A DNA stretch of 50,732 nt from Sphaerospermopsis aphanizomenoides BCCUSP55 (GCF_001586785.1 NZ_LUFH02000038.1:1-50732), one strand, 5' to 3'. Positions 1 through 8,152 are shown, numbered from the stretch's first letter. The notes: generated from the letters alone by a model not told the origin. Numbers and translations: made by a program.

Positions 1-64
1 CCCCTACACCCTACACCCTACACCCTACACCCCTACACCCCTACACCCTACACCCCTACACCCT
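1..64. repeat. STRR tract, CCCTACAC units
   Basis: Tandem 7-8 bp units of CCCTACAC with small length variation run from the first base of the window to about position 64. The same unit appears in reverse complement (GTGTAGGG) near 45513. This is the short tandem repeat type common between genes of filamentous cyanobacteria. The tract may continue to the left of the window. Confidence 0.9.
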
Positions 65-156
65 TATTTCTTTAGAGTTCATCTTTTACTTACTATTTGA
101 TGCCTAAAGCGATATCATATAAGTCGTCACTTCAGACATCACATGATGAACGCGCT

Positions 157-432
157 ATGAAGGCAGAAACCATTCGCACGACGTTAACTATCCCCAAAGA
201 ATTGTTAGAAGCCACAGATAAAGCAGTATTGGAGGGAAAAGCCAAGAGTCGAAATGACTTTGTGGTTAAAGCTTTAAAACGGGAGTTGGCAGCCCAAAAA
301 AGAGCCGAAATAGATGCTGCTTTGGCAGAAATGACCAGAGATCCTGATTATCAAGCGGAAGTTTTAAAAATGGAGGCGGAGTTTGCACCAGCGCAATGGG
401 AGGCTTTGCAGCTAGGGGAAATTCCAAGATGA
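157..432 (+). CDS. CopG/RHH-type antitoxin
   Basis: Predicted 91-residue ribbon-helix-helix antitoxin that would bind its own promoter and neutralise the MazF-like toxin encoded next. The N-terminus has the RHH pattern: a short strand (TIRTTLTIPKELLEA) followed by helices containing KSRNDFVVKAL. The C-terminal half is charged and probably forms the toxin-binding tail. I prefer the ATG at 157 because it places the RHH strand at the N-terminus; an in-frame TTG/ATG at 97/100 would add 20 or 19 atypical residues. The gene overlaps the toxin by four bases (ATGA), typical of translational coupling. Exact antitoxin family not verified. Confidence 0.8.
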   Translation: MKAETIRTTLTIPKELLEATDKAVLEGKAKSRNDFVVKALKRELAAQKRAEIDAALAEMTRDPDYQAEVLKMEAEFAPAQWEALQLGEIPR

Positions 433-773
433 GAAGGGGTGAAGTGTATGATGCGCGTCTGGAGATGACTGAGGGTTCAGAACAGGGAGGAACTCGCCCC
501 GTAATTATTGTCAGTCGTGACGTGATTAATGTATCTAGCCCGGTAGTTTTAGCAGTACCTTGTACCACTTACCAAACTGGTAAAAGAGTTTACCCCACTC
601 AAGTCCTAATTTTAGCACCAGATGGCGGACTCAAGAAAGACTCGATCGCAATGGCAGATCAGGTGCGGGTATTGTCCAAAACCCGCTTTTTGCGTTTGAG
701 GGGGGTACTTTCTGAAGCGGTGATGACCCATCTGGCACAGGCTTTGTTAATTGCTTTAGATTTACCTGGATAA
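429..773 (+). CDS. MazF/PemK-type endoribonuclease toxin
   Basis: Predicted 114-residue toxin of the MazF/PemK family, which cleaves mRNA when released from its antitoxin. Family features visible are the N-terminal RRGEVYDARL strand, EQGGTRPVIIVSRD (the family's conserved loop followed by RPVIIVS), the AVPCTT motif and the C-terminal DQVRVLSKTRF region. The start at 429 overlaps the antitoxin stop (ATGA), so an upstream in-frame start at 396 is unlikely. Length and motifs look intact, so the pair is probably functional. Target sequence cannot be inferred. Confidence 0.88.
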   Translation: MRRGEVYDARLEMTEGSEQGGTRPVIIVSRDVINVSSPVVLAVPCTTYQTGKRVYPTQVLILAPDGGLKKDSIAMADQVRVLSKTRFLRLRGVLSEAVMTHLAQALLIALDLPG

Positions 774-805
774 CAGGTGACAGGGGACAGGTGACAGGTG
801 ACAGA
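774..805. repeat. STRR tract, ACAGGTG/ACAGGGG units
   Basis: About four heptamers of the ACAGGTG type lie directly after the MazF-like stop codon. This is the same repeat family as the CACCTGT arrays near 5774 and 42325, read on the other strand. Confidence 0.8.
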
Positions 806-883
806 TTTTAGGTCTGTTTGTTTTATTATGCTGTTGATGTCCTGTAATCTTTAAATATTAACGAAAGGAGTGTAACAATTTCC

Positions 884-1846
884 GTGCATATCCATAGGCT
901 TGAACAATGGCAGCATTCTCATGATTTTTCTGTTGACCAACATCATGCAGAGAGAAACACCAAAATAGTGATGCTACTGACAGCATTGACGATGTTGGCT
1001 GAGATTGTCGCCGGAACGATTTTTGGTTCAATGGCTTTGCTGGCCGATGGTTGGCACATGGCAACCCATGTTGCAGCGTTTGGAATTACGGTATTTGCCT
1101 ATCAATATGCGCGGAGTAATGCCAATAATCCTAAATATACCTTTGGAACAGGAAAGGTTAGCGTTCTGGGAGGATTTACTAGTGCTGTTGCACTTGCTGT
1201 CATCGCTTTTGTGATGGGAGTTGAATCTTTAGGTCGTCTTTTTCAGCCGCAAACTATTCAGTTCAATGAAGCAATTGGTGTTGCTGTCATCGGGTTAGTT
1301 GTCAATATTGCTAGTGCTTTCTTACTGCAAGATCATCATCACCATGAACATGAAGATGATCACAATCATGATCATCACTCTCATCACGATCATCATGATC
1401 ATAATCTTCGTGCTGCTTATCTTCATGTTTTGGCAGATGCACTAACTTCTGTTTTTGCCATTGTTGCTTTATTCGCTGGCAAGTTCCTGGGTTGGGTATG
1501 GATGGATGCAGCAATGGGATTTGTTGGTGCTGCTGTAATTGCTAAATGGTCTTATGGTTTGGTGCGTGATACGAGTTTAATTTTGTTAGATGGTGCAAGT
1601 GACAAACAAACAAAATTAGCTATTGTTAATGCTATTGAAGAAGATGCTGATAATCGGATTACAGATTTGCATATTTGGTATGTGGGTCAAGATTATTTAG
1701 CAGCTACAATTTCTCTGGTTACTCATTACCCAAAAACACCAGAATATTATAAAAACCTACTTCGAGATATTCCCTCTCTTGTTCACGTTTCGGTGGAAGT
1801 TAATCATTGTCATGGTGAGCCTTGTGTAGATATACACGCAGTTTAA
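884..1846 (+). CDS. dmeF: CDF-family Co/Ni efflux transporter, DmeF type
   Basis: Predicted 320-residue inner-membrane cation diffusion facilitator exporting divalent metal (Co2+/Ni2+ in the DmeF subfamily) by proton exchange. The first half carries the DmeF-like block SMALLADGWHMATH, with putative metal ligands D55, H58 and H62. A cytoplasmic loop at residues 150-174 is very His/Asp rich, and the second metal motif follows as H181/D185 (HVLADALTSV). About six hydrophobic segments are present. The start is GTG at 884 with AAAGGAG at 864-870, a rather long 13-base spacing. The stop codon overlaps the left arm of an inverted repeat at 1844-1939. Substrate is inferred from subfamily resemblance only. 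Confidence 0.85.
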   Translation: MHIHRLEQWQHSHDFSVDQHHAERNTKIVMLLTALTMLAEIVAGTIFGSMALLADGWHMATHVAAFGITVFAYQYARSNANNPKYTFGTGKVSVLGGFTSAVALAVIAFVMGVESLGRLFQPQTIQFNEAIGVAVIGLVVNIASAFLLQDHHHHEHEDDHNHDHHSHHDHHDHNLRAAYLHVLADALTSVFAIVALFAGKFLGWVWMDAAMGFVGAAVIAKWSYGLVRDTSLILLDGASDKQTKLAIVNAIEEDADNRITDLHIWYVGQDYLAATISLVTHYPKTPEYYKNLLRDIPSLVHVSVEVNHCHGEPCVDIHAV

Positions 1847-1939
1847 GAGGATGTTGCGTGGCGTGAGTAATTTAGCCCCCCTTTCTAAGGGGGTTGGGGG
1901 GATCTCGATCAATTCTGATACTTTTCAGACATCCTCTTA
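1844..1939. repeat. 96-bp MITE-like element with 11-bp inverted termini
   Basis: A perfect 11-bp inverted repeat (TAAGAGGATGT at 1844-1854, ACATCCTCTTA at 1929-1939) flanks an internal C/G-rich hairpin segment (CCCCCCTTTC, then AAGGGGG and GGGGGG). The left arm includes the dmeF stop codon TAA. It could be a small non-autonomous element or a long-range terminator hairpin between dmeF and the convergent GNAT gene. No target-site duplication is clear. Confidence 0.55.
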
Positions 1940-1958
1940 GACCGAGAAGTGTCAATTC

Positions 1959-2474
1959 TTAAAGTTCGTAAGCCATGATATAATCATCCATCACAAACCC
2001 ACCACCAAAATCTTTAATTTCACTGGCAATAATTCTGAACCCAAATCGGGTATAAGCTGTAATTCCTTTTTCATTCCTTTTATTGACGTTAAGGAGAATT
2101 TTTTGACAGTTCATTGCTTGAGTTTTTTGACAAACATGAGATAACATTATTTGTCCATAGCCGAAACCATGCAGCGAGGGTAATAGGTAACATTTATGTA
2201 ATTTTAAACAATTAATATTCTCTTTTATTTCCGCACCATAGGATAAATAACCAACGATGTCAGAACTTTTCACCACTTTATCGTAAAATATTCCTAAATT
2301 ATCAATTTCATTTTCAATTACTCCCATTCCATACATTTTTTCCAACATATATTCTATTTGTGGAATACTGATGATTCCGGGATAGTGAGTATACCGAATT
2401 TCTTGACTAACTTTTCTCAGTTCTTCCAAATCATGATTTAGTAATTTTTCAATTTTAATTGATGAATGATTCAT
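1959..2474 (-). CDS. GNAT-family N-acetyltransferase
   Basis: Predicted 171-residue acetyl-CoA-dependent N-acetyltransferase. Fold cues are the N-terminal LEELRKVSQEIRYTHYPG segment, the central strand KLHKCYLLPSLHGFGYGQIMLSHVC resembling motif A with the acetyl-CoA pyrophosphate loop (G-x-G-x-G/A replaced here by GFGYGQ), and a late NVNKRNEKGITAYTRFGFRI stretch typical of motif B (asparagine plus YxxxGF). The gene is divergent from rca with about 118 bp between them and convergent with dmeF. Substrate is unknown; such proteins acetylate small molecules, ribosomal proteins or peptides. Confidence 0.8.
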   Translation of the reverse strand: MNHSSIKIEKLLNHDLEELRKVSQEIRYTHYPGIISIPQIEYMLEKMYGMGVIENEIDNLGIFYDKVVKSSDIVGYLSYGAEIKENINCLKLHKCYLLPSLHGFGYGQIMLSHVCQKTQAMNCQKILLNVNKRNEKGITAYTRFGFRIIASEIKDFGGGFVMDDYIMAYEL

Positions 2475-2592
2475 AGTATAATTTATTTGATGTCCAATTA
2501 GTATGATAAAGCATTAGTGTAAATTTAGCGTTTTCAATGCTGACCGAAAAAATCTACCATGATTGTCATAAATCATTCCCAGGGATAATTCT

Positions 2593-3828
2593 ATGAGTTA
2601 CTATATCGCTCCCAGCTTTCTGGATAAACTTGCTGTTCATATCACTAAAAACTTTTTAAATATTCCCGGTATTCGAGTTCCGTTAATTTTAGGTATTCAT
2701 GGTCGCAAAGGAGAAGGAAAATCTTTTCAATGTGAATTAGTGTTTGAAAAAATGGGCATTGAAACAACTCTCATCTCTGGAGGAGAATTAGAAAGTCCAG
2801 ATGCAGGAGATCCCGCGCGGTTAATTCGGTTACGTTATCGAGAAACAGCAGAATTAATCAAGGTACGCGGAAAAATGTGCGTGCTAATGATTAATGATTT
2901 AGATGCTGGTGCAGGACGCTTTGACGAAGGTACTCAATACACAGTTAATACTCAATTGGTAAATGCTACATTGATGAATATTGCTGATAATCCCACAGAT
3001 GTGCAGTTACCTGGAAGTTATGATGCTAACCCAATTCGTCGTGTACCAATTATTGTTACAGGAAATGATTTTTCCACACTTTATGCACCATTAATTCGAG
3101 ATGGAAGGATGGAAAAATTTTACTGGGAACCTAACCGTGATGACAAGGTGGGGATTGTTGGTGGTATTTTTACAGAAGATGGTCTTTCTCAGCGGGAAGT
3201 TGAACAGTTAGTAGATACTTTCCCTTCTCAATCTATTGACTTCTTTAGTGCTTTACGTTCCCGAATTTATGATGAACAAATCCGCGAATTTATTCATCAA
3301 ATTGGTTTTGAAAATGTATCTTTGCGTGTGGTTAATAGCGCCGATGGACCACCAGTGTTTAAAAAGCCTGATTTCAGCTTATCTCATTTAATTGAGTCTG
3401 CTAAATTCATGGTGGGTGAACAAAAACGGGTGGAAACTTCTCATTTGGTTGATGAATATAATCGTTTACATCGGAGTACAATTTCTCAACCTGCTGCTGC
3501 TGTTGTACAAACACCAATTCATGAAGCTACTGTTCCCCAGGAAAAACTATCTAATACACATTTAACTTTAGATATCCAAGCCCAAGTTCGCAAAATTTTG
3601 TCTCAAGGTTATAAAATCGGCATTGAACATATAGATGAACGTCGTTTTCGCACTGGTTCTTGGCAAAGTTGCGGTACTATTAATACTGATGCTGAATCTG
3701 ATGTTGTTTCTACTTTAGAATCTTGTTTGGCTGAATTTAGTGGTGAGTATGTGCGCTTGGTGGGAATTGATCCGCAGGTTAAAAAACGGGTGGTGGAAAC
3801 TATTATTCAACGTCCAAATGGTAAATGA
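2593..3828 (+). CDS. rca: Rubisco activase with C-terminal SSU-like domain
   Basis: Predicted 411-residue AAA+ protein that remodels inhibited Rubisco in the cytoplasm or carboxysome. The AAA+ core spans about residues 1-290, with Walker A GRKGEGKS (37-44), Walker B VLMINDLDAG (97-106), sensor-1 IIVTGNDF (153-160) and arginine-finger region LIRDGRMEKF. After a variable linker (about 293-320), residues 327-408 form a Rubisco-small-subunit-like (SSUL) module related to those of CcmM, with the cysteine pair C360 and C378. Family knowledge: SSUL recruits the activase into carboxysomes and its cysteines are redox sensitive. The gene stands alone here, without rbcLS. Its stop is one base before the distal CRISPR repeat, leaving no room for its own terminator. 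Confidence 0.95.
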   Translation: MSYYIAPSFLDKLAVHITKNFLNIPGIRVPLILGIHGRKGEGKSFQCELVFEKMGIETTLISGGELESPDAGDPARLIRLRYRETAELIKVRGKMCVLMINDLDAGAGRFDEGTQYTVNTQLVNATLMNIADNPTDVQLPGSYDANPIRRVPIIVTGNDFSTLYAPLIRDGRMEKFYWEPNRDDKVGIVGGIFTEDGLSQREVEQLVDTFPSQSIDFFSALRSRIYDEQIREFIHQIGFENVSLRVVNSADGPPVFKKPDFSLSHLIESAKFMVGEQKRVETSHLVDEYNRLHRSTISQPAAAVVQTPIHEATVPQEKLSNTHLTLDIQAQVRKILSQGYKIGIEHIDERRFRTGSWQSCGTINTDAESDVVSTLESCLAEFSGEYVRLVGIDPQVKKRVVETIIQRPNGK

Positions 3829-3829
3829 T

Positions 3830-5498
3830 TTTTCAGTCCCTAATAGGGATTAGGTGAAATTGCAATTTCTATAGTCCAAATCCCACCACCTAAACGCTCA
3901 TGTTTCAATCCCTAATAGGGATTAGGTGAAATTGCAATTTGTTTACCCGCATCCGGTACCCCTTCTTTGGTTTTGCAGGGTTTCAATCCCTAATAGGGAT
4001 TAGGTGAAATTGCAATCTATGACCACTAGAAAGAGTCGTTAAATAGTTTCTAGAGTTTCAATCCCTAATAGGGATTAGGTGAAATTGCAATTTGATGTAG
4101 TTTTGACCAGCTACTAAATTCGTGAAGTTTCAATCCCTAATAGGGATTAGGTGAAATTGCAATGAGCGATCGCTTTTCTACCAAAGAAGAAAATAGTCTG
4201 GCTATCAAAGTTTCAATCCCTAATAGGGATTAGGTGAAATTGCAATTCTTAATGTTGACAAATACTTGCTTTGTAAACCGAATGTGTTTCAATCCCTAAT
4301 AGGGATTAGGTGAAATTGCAATTTTATATCTATTTTATCGTCAAGTATCTTCCTATAAAATGGTTTCAATCCCTAATAGGGATTAGGTGAAATTGCAATA
4401 ACTATTCTACCAGATTTTGTTTTACCATGTTTCAATCCCTAATAGGGATTAGGTGAAATTGCAATAGTTAAAAAGTGAGCGTCGTTTGTTATTATCCTTG
4501 GGTTTCAATCCCTAATAGGGATTAGGTGAAATTGCAATTGCGGATATTTTCTCAAAAAGAGTCATTCAAAAATTCAACCCGTTTCAATCCCTAATAGGGA
4601 TTAGGTGAAATTGCAATGTTACTGATGCACACTCTATGCCCTGAATGTTAGCAATGTTTCAATCCCTAATAGGGATTAGGTGAAATTGCAATTCAGAGAA
4701 TATACTATTTACCTCTTCCGAATAATCGTGTTTCAATCCCTAATAGGGATTAGGTGAAATTGCAATATGAGATCGCCTACTCCTATGCTCAAGTTAAATC
4801 CTTAGCGTTTCAATCCCTAATAGGGATTAGGTGAAATTGCAATCAACAGCAGAATGTTATTCAGATTATGCACCTGATGTTTCAATCCCTAATAGGGATT
4901 AGGTGAAATTGCAATATGAGGCAGGATTCATGACTTACTTAACCAAACAGGAGGGTTTCAATCCCTAATAGGGATTAGGTGAAATTGCAATCTGCATCGT
5001 TGATGGAGTCCCTAGCAAGTGATCATGAAAGTTTCAATCCCTAATAGGGATTAGGTGAAATTGCAATTACCTCTGTCTTGGTTTTGCGATATAAAGTGAA
5101 AAGTTTCAATCCCTAATAGGGATTAGGTGAAATTGCAATGAACTTAAGATATACGCGCCATTGTCGCAGTAAACGTTTCAATCCCTAATAGGGATTAGGT
5201 GAAATTGCAATAATTGCACATTTCTTCGTGCAACAGGGCAAGCGTTTCAATCCCTAATAGGGATTAGGTGAAATTGCAATTGAAGACTAATCCAACCATA
5301 CCAACAACCAACAACGTTTCAATCCCTAATAGGGATTAGGTGAAATTGCAATTGATAGTCACTGGGTACATTTTATATAAAATATAGTTTCAATCCCTAA
5401 TAGGGATTAGGTGAAATTGCAATTTCAAAAACCAGGCGGTTCTGGCGGGTTTATTATTGGCGTTTCAATCCCTAATAGGGATTAGGTGAAATTGCAAT
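3830..5498 (-). CRISPR. CRISPR array, 23 repeats of 37 bp and 22 spacers
   Basis: The plus-strand repeat begins GTTTCAATCCCTAATAGGGA and ends TTAGGTGAAATTGCAAT (37 bp). I count 23 copies with 22 spacers of 29-46 bp (most 34-42). Repeat starts are 3830, 3902, 3980, 4055, 4127, 4210, 4286, 4363, 4429, 4502, 4581, 4656, 4730, 4807, 4879, 4955, 5031, 5103, 5175, 5244, 5316, 5387 and 5462. Only the first differs (G1T, A7G), marking the old distal end. Read on the minus strand the repeat ends ATTGAAAC, the usual 8-nt crRNA 5' handle, and the promoter lies at the right, so transcription runs leftward. The repeat contains a palindrome (ATCCCTAATAGGGAT). No cas genes are in the window, so processing must come from elsewhere. 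The repeat type suggests type I-D or III, which is inference. Confidence 0.98.
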
Positions 5499-5600
5499 AG
5501 CGGCATCCTGAAAGCCTATATATATGTAGTTTTCAAGGTTCGATTGCGCGGATGATCTAATCATAGTCCATTTCAGAAATTGTGTCAAGAGCGAAAAACG
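5499..5600 (-). promoter_or_regulatory. CRISPR leader with sigma-70-type promoter
   Basis: On the minus strand, TTGACA (plus 5583-5588) and TATGAT (plus 5560-5565) are separated by exactly 17 bases, a near-consensus promoter. Predicted start is near 5552, giving about 55 nt of leader RNA before the first repeat (5462-5498). An AT-rich stretch, TATATATATG-like, lies near 5518-5526. Further out, an 8-bp inverted repeat (TGCGCGAG at 5623-5630, CTCGCGCA at 5718-5725) brackets the outer leader. Together with the intact repeats at this end this fixes the array polarity. Confidence 0.82.
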
Positions 5601-5773
5601 CCAAAACCCTTGCTGTGTAAGGTGCGCGAGTGGGTCAACAGCAGAAAATCCTGGAAAGTCTTGCCAGCAAAAGAATTCAGGGCTTTTTTCAGCGAATGGT
5701 TTTTTAACACCCACCCTCTCGCGCAAAAATTCAAAATCCAAAATAGATCCAGACGCTTCCATACAAATTTCTT

Positions 5774-5827
5774 TCACCTGTCACCTGTCACCTGTCACCT
5801 GTCACCTGTCACCTGTCACCTGTCACC
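5774..5827. repeat. STRR tract, (CACCTGT)n
   Basis: About seven uninterrupted 7-bp TCACCTG units. The identical unit recurs at 42325-42386 and, in shorter or inverted form, at 774-805, 40416-40438 and 47069-47082. Confidence 0.93.
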
Positions 5828-5935
5828 TTCCTCCTGCCAGATATTCAAACTCATTAGTCAATTGGACAGATATTAAGTTACAATAAGGGATCGCAAACTT
5901 AGTAAGTTATAGCCGGATTTGTCCCGGAGGTACGA

Positions 5936-6235
5936 TTGTCGAAATTTATCTTAAAAATTCTCTGGTTAGATGAGAACGTAGCCTTAGCAGTCGATCAAAT
6001 AGTCGGTAAAGGCACAAGTCCCTTAACTAAATACTTCTTCTGGCCTCGTAATGATGCTTGGGAAGAACTCAAAAAAGAGTTAGAATCCAAACACTGGATT
6101 ACTGATATTGATCGCGTCGAGTTGCTGAACAAGGCAACAGAGGTGATTAACTACTGGCAAGAAGAAGGTAGAAATCGCCCAATGGCAGAGGCACAGTTGA
6201 AGTTTCCTGAAGTTGCCTTCACAGGTAGCGCCTGA
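5936..6235 (+). CDS. Plastid/cyanobacterial ribosomal protein PSRP-3 (Ycf65)
   Basis: Predicted 99-residue small-subunit ribosome-associated protein of the PSRP-3/Ycf65 family, found in cyanobacteria and plastids. The diagnostic block is [26 protein letters not shown] followed by [14 protein letters not shown] and a C-terminal helix with [16 protein letters not shown]; it covers the whole protein. The start is TTG at 5936 with a strong GGAGG at 5926-5930 five bases upstream, which decides the start. It stands alone between the CRISPR leader and an STRR tract. Function is by family knowledge. Confidence 0.93.
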   Translation: MSKFILKILWLDENVALAVDQIVGKGTSPLTKYFFWPRNDAWEELKKELESKHWITDIDRVELLNKATEVINYWQEEGRNRPMAEAQLKFPEVAFTGSA

Positions 6236-6247
6236 TTGTTTTAATTA

Positions 6248-6326
6248 GGGAACAGGGAACAGGGAACAGGGAACAGGGAACAGGGAACAGGGAACAGGAA
6301 GGCAGAAGGCAGAAGGCAAAAGGCAA
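6248..6326. repeat. STRR tracts, GGAACAG then GGCAGAA units
   Basis: About seven GGGAACA heptamers (6248-6298) are followed by AAGGCAG units to about 6326. They fill the gap between the PSRP-3 stop and the convergent WD40 gene. Related ACTGGGG-like units at 6359-6385 encode the last residues of that gene. Confidence 0.9.
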
Positions 6327-6368
6327 GAGTTTTGAATTTTGAATTTTGGATTTATTTCTCCCCAGTCC

Positions 6369-8114
6369 CTATTCCCCAGTCCCCAATTTCCAATTATTCC
6401 ATATTTTGATAGTTTTGTCTCTGCTACCAGTAGCAATTATTTGTGAATCTGAACTAATGGCAACCGTAGATACTGAGTCACAATGATCCAATAGAGTTGC
6501 TATTTCTGCTTTTTTACTGACATTCCAAAGTTTGATGGTTTTATCCCAACTGGAACTAATTAGGGTTTGACTATCGGCTGTAAAAGCTAATCCTACCACT
6601 GACCAGGAATGCCCTACAAGTGTGCTAATTAATTCACCAGTGTTCACATCCCATATTTTAATGGTGTTATCATCGCTACCTGTTGCTAAAATCTTGCCGT
6701 TAGGACTAAAAGCCACTGCTGATACGGCGCGTGTATGACCGACAAGAGTAGATAATAAATTATATTGACAGTTTTGTGAGGTTTGGTCTAGTTGTAATTT
6801 CCACAGACGCACTGTGCGATCGCAACTAGCACTAGCTAATATATGATTTTCAGGACTAAAAACAACAGCGTTGATTTGTAATTGATGTCCTGTAATTGTA
6901 CAAATTTCTGCACCTGTATTTACATTCCAAATTTTAATAGTTTTGTCCCAACTACCACTGGCCAGAATTTTGCCATCATGGTGAAAAGCTAATGTTTTGA
7001 CAGCGTGGGAATGTCCCTTCAAGGTAGTAATTTCTTGAAATGTTTTCACATCCCATAATTTAATAATTTTATCATCACCTGCTGTTGCTAAAATTTGTCC
7101 ATCGGGATTAAAAACTACTGATTGTACGGCTTTTGTATGTCCTGTCAAGTTAGCTAAGATTTTTTGAGTTTGCAGATCCCAAATTTTAATATTTTTACTG
7201 TCATCACCACTAGCTAAAATTTGATTGTCTGGTGAAAATGCTAAGGTGTTAATTTGACTATCAAGTTGATTTTTGATGGTGATATTTTTGGGAACGCAGA
7301 TGGACGCAGATAAACGCGGATGAAGGTTTTTGATTCCTAGTTGGGTGATAATTTCTGCTGTTGATTTCCAGCGGTTTTGTAAATTAGGATTGATTAATTT
7401 TTCTAAGGTTTGTGTTAGATATTCGCTCACGGGGGTGGTTAAATAATCTTGCCATACCCATTGATTATTAGCAATATCAAATAAATCAAAGGGAGGAATT
7501 TGTGTGAGTAGATAAATACAAGTTACACCTAAACTATACAGGTCACTACTAAAGGTTGGATTTCCTTGTAATTGTTCTGGGGCGATATATTCAGGACTAC
7601 CAGTTATTTGTTGGGCGTTGATAGGATTGGTAGTGAATATTTGAGCAGATGCAAAATTTACCAAAACTAAATGATTGGATATTGCCGATAAAAGGGAATT
7701 TTTAATAATCAGATTTTCTGGTTTGATATTACCATGAATAATTTGCTGATTGTGAATAAAATCTAGAATCGGTAAGACACTTTTTAAAAGTTGCCAAATT
7801 TGCGATTCTTGAAAAACACCCTCTTTAGCTAAAATCGTCTTTAAATTATCACCAGAAATAAACTCATAGACCAAATAATAATCTTGATGATCTGGGAACG
7901 ATGTTAATAAATTGGGGATTTGTGGATGATTATTTAAGTTTTTTAATTTTTCAAATTTCTCAATCAACCTGAGTTGTATTTCCTGCACTTGAGAAAATTT
8001 ATGGACAATACAATAAACTGGGGGAAATAGACCTTCATCAACAGCCATAAAAGTCTGATATTTTCCCCCATCACCAATTAACTTAATTAACCGATAACAT
8101 TCTTGAATTAGCAA
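6369..8114 (-). CDS. Pseudokinase-WD40 fusion protein
   Basis: Predicted 581-residue soluble protein. Residues 1-270 have a Ser/Thr-kinase fold with a degenerate glycine loop (LIGDGGKYQTF), K39, HGNIKPEN (127-134) and APEQ (178-181). The catalytic-loop Asp is Asn (N129) and the DFG Asp is Asn (VNFASA, N153). I checked both AAT codons (7728-7730 and 7656-7658). Residues 285-575 are seven WD40 repeats (IKIWD/IKLWN endings), enough for one beta-propeller. Cyanobacteria encode many active kinase-WD40 fusions; here both canonical metal/catalytic aspartates are gone, so it probably works as a pseudokinase scaffold. The C-terminal residues KLGTGE come from an STRR tract. Confidence 0.88.
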   Translation of the reverse strand: MLIQECYRLIKLIGDGGKYQTFMAVDEGLFPPVYCIVHKFSQVQEIQLRLIEKFEKLKNLNNHPQIPNLLTSFPDHQDYYLVYEFISGDNLKTILAKEGVFQESQIWQLLKSVLPILDFIHNQQIIHGNIKPENLIIKNSLLSAISNHLVLVNFASAQIFTTNPINAQQITGSPEYIAPEQLQGNPTFSSDLYSLGVTCIYLLTQIPPFDLFDIANNQWVWQDYLTTPVSEYLTQTLEKLINPNLQNRWKSTAEIITQLGIKNLHPRLSASICVPKNITIKNQLDSQINTLAFSPDNQILASGDDSKNIKIWDLQTQKILANLTGHTKAVQSVVFNPDGQILATAGDDKIIKLWDVKTFQEITTLKGHSHAVKTLAFHHDGKILASGSWDKTIKIWNVNTGAEICTITGHQLQINAVVFSPENHILASASCDRTVRLWKLQLDQTSQNCQYNLLSTLVGHTRAVSAVAFSPNGKILATGSDDNTIKIWDVNTGELISTLVGHSWSVVGLAFTADSQTLISSSWDKTIKLWNVSKKAEIATLLDHCDSVSTVAISSDSQIIATGSRDKTIKIWNNWKLGTGE

Positions 8115-8152
8115 AATTTCCTCAACGTTTCTCTACACCCTACACCCTTTTC

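Larger units (their letters stand above)
5499..5935. other. Gene-free segment: CRISPR leader plus STRR
   Basis: No convincing gene is present. The left 230 bp are the CRISPR leader region. From about 5731 there is a short A-rich filler, and 5774-5827 carries about seven tandem CACCTGT units. The remainder up to 5935 should hold the promoter of the PSRP-3 gene. An open frame at 5580-5876 on the plus strand has no coding character and ends inside the tandem repeat. Confidence 0.7.

Noticed and set aside
1-64. Telomere-like CCCTACAC tandem repeat
   Set aside because: The unit is one of several STRR families in this window and occurs internally at 45513; no other sign of a linear end.
5538-5550. 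GGTTCGATTGCGC as a tRNA T-arm
   Set aside because: No acceptor or anticodon arms around it; it is in the CRISPR leader.
5580-5876. Plus-strand open frame beside the CRISPR array
   Set aside because: It lies over the leader and promoter and ends in CACCTGT repeats; no coding character.
8115-8152. Possible operon between the SPFH gene and the WD40 protein
   Set aside because: Only 38 bp separate them, with a short TACACCCTACACCC repeat; co-transcription is possible but nothing links their functions.
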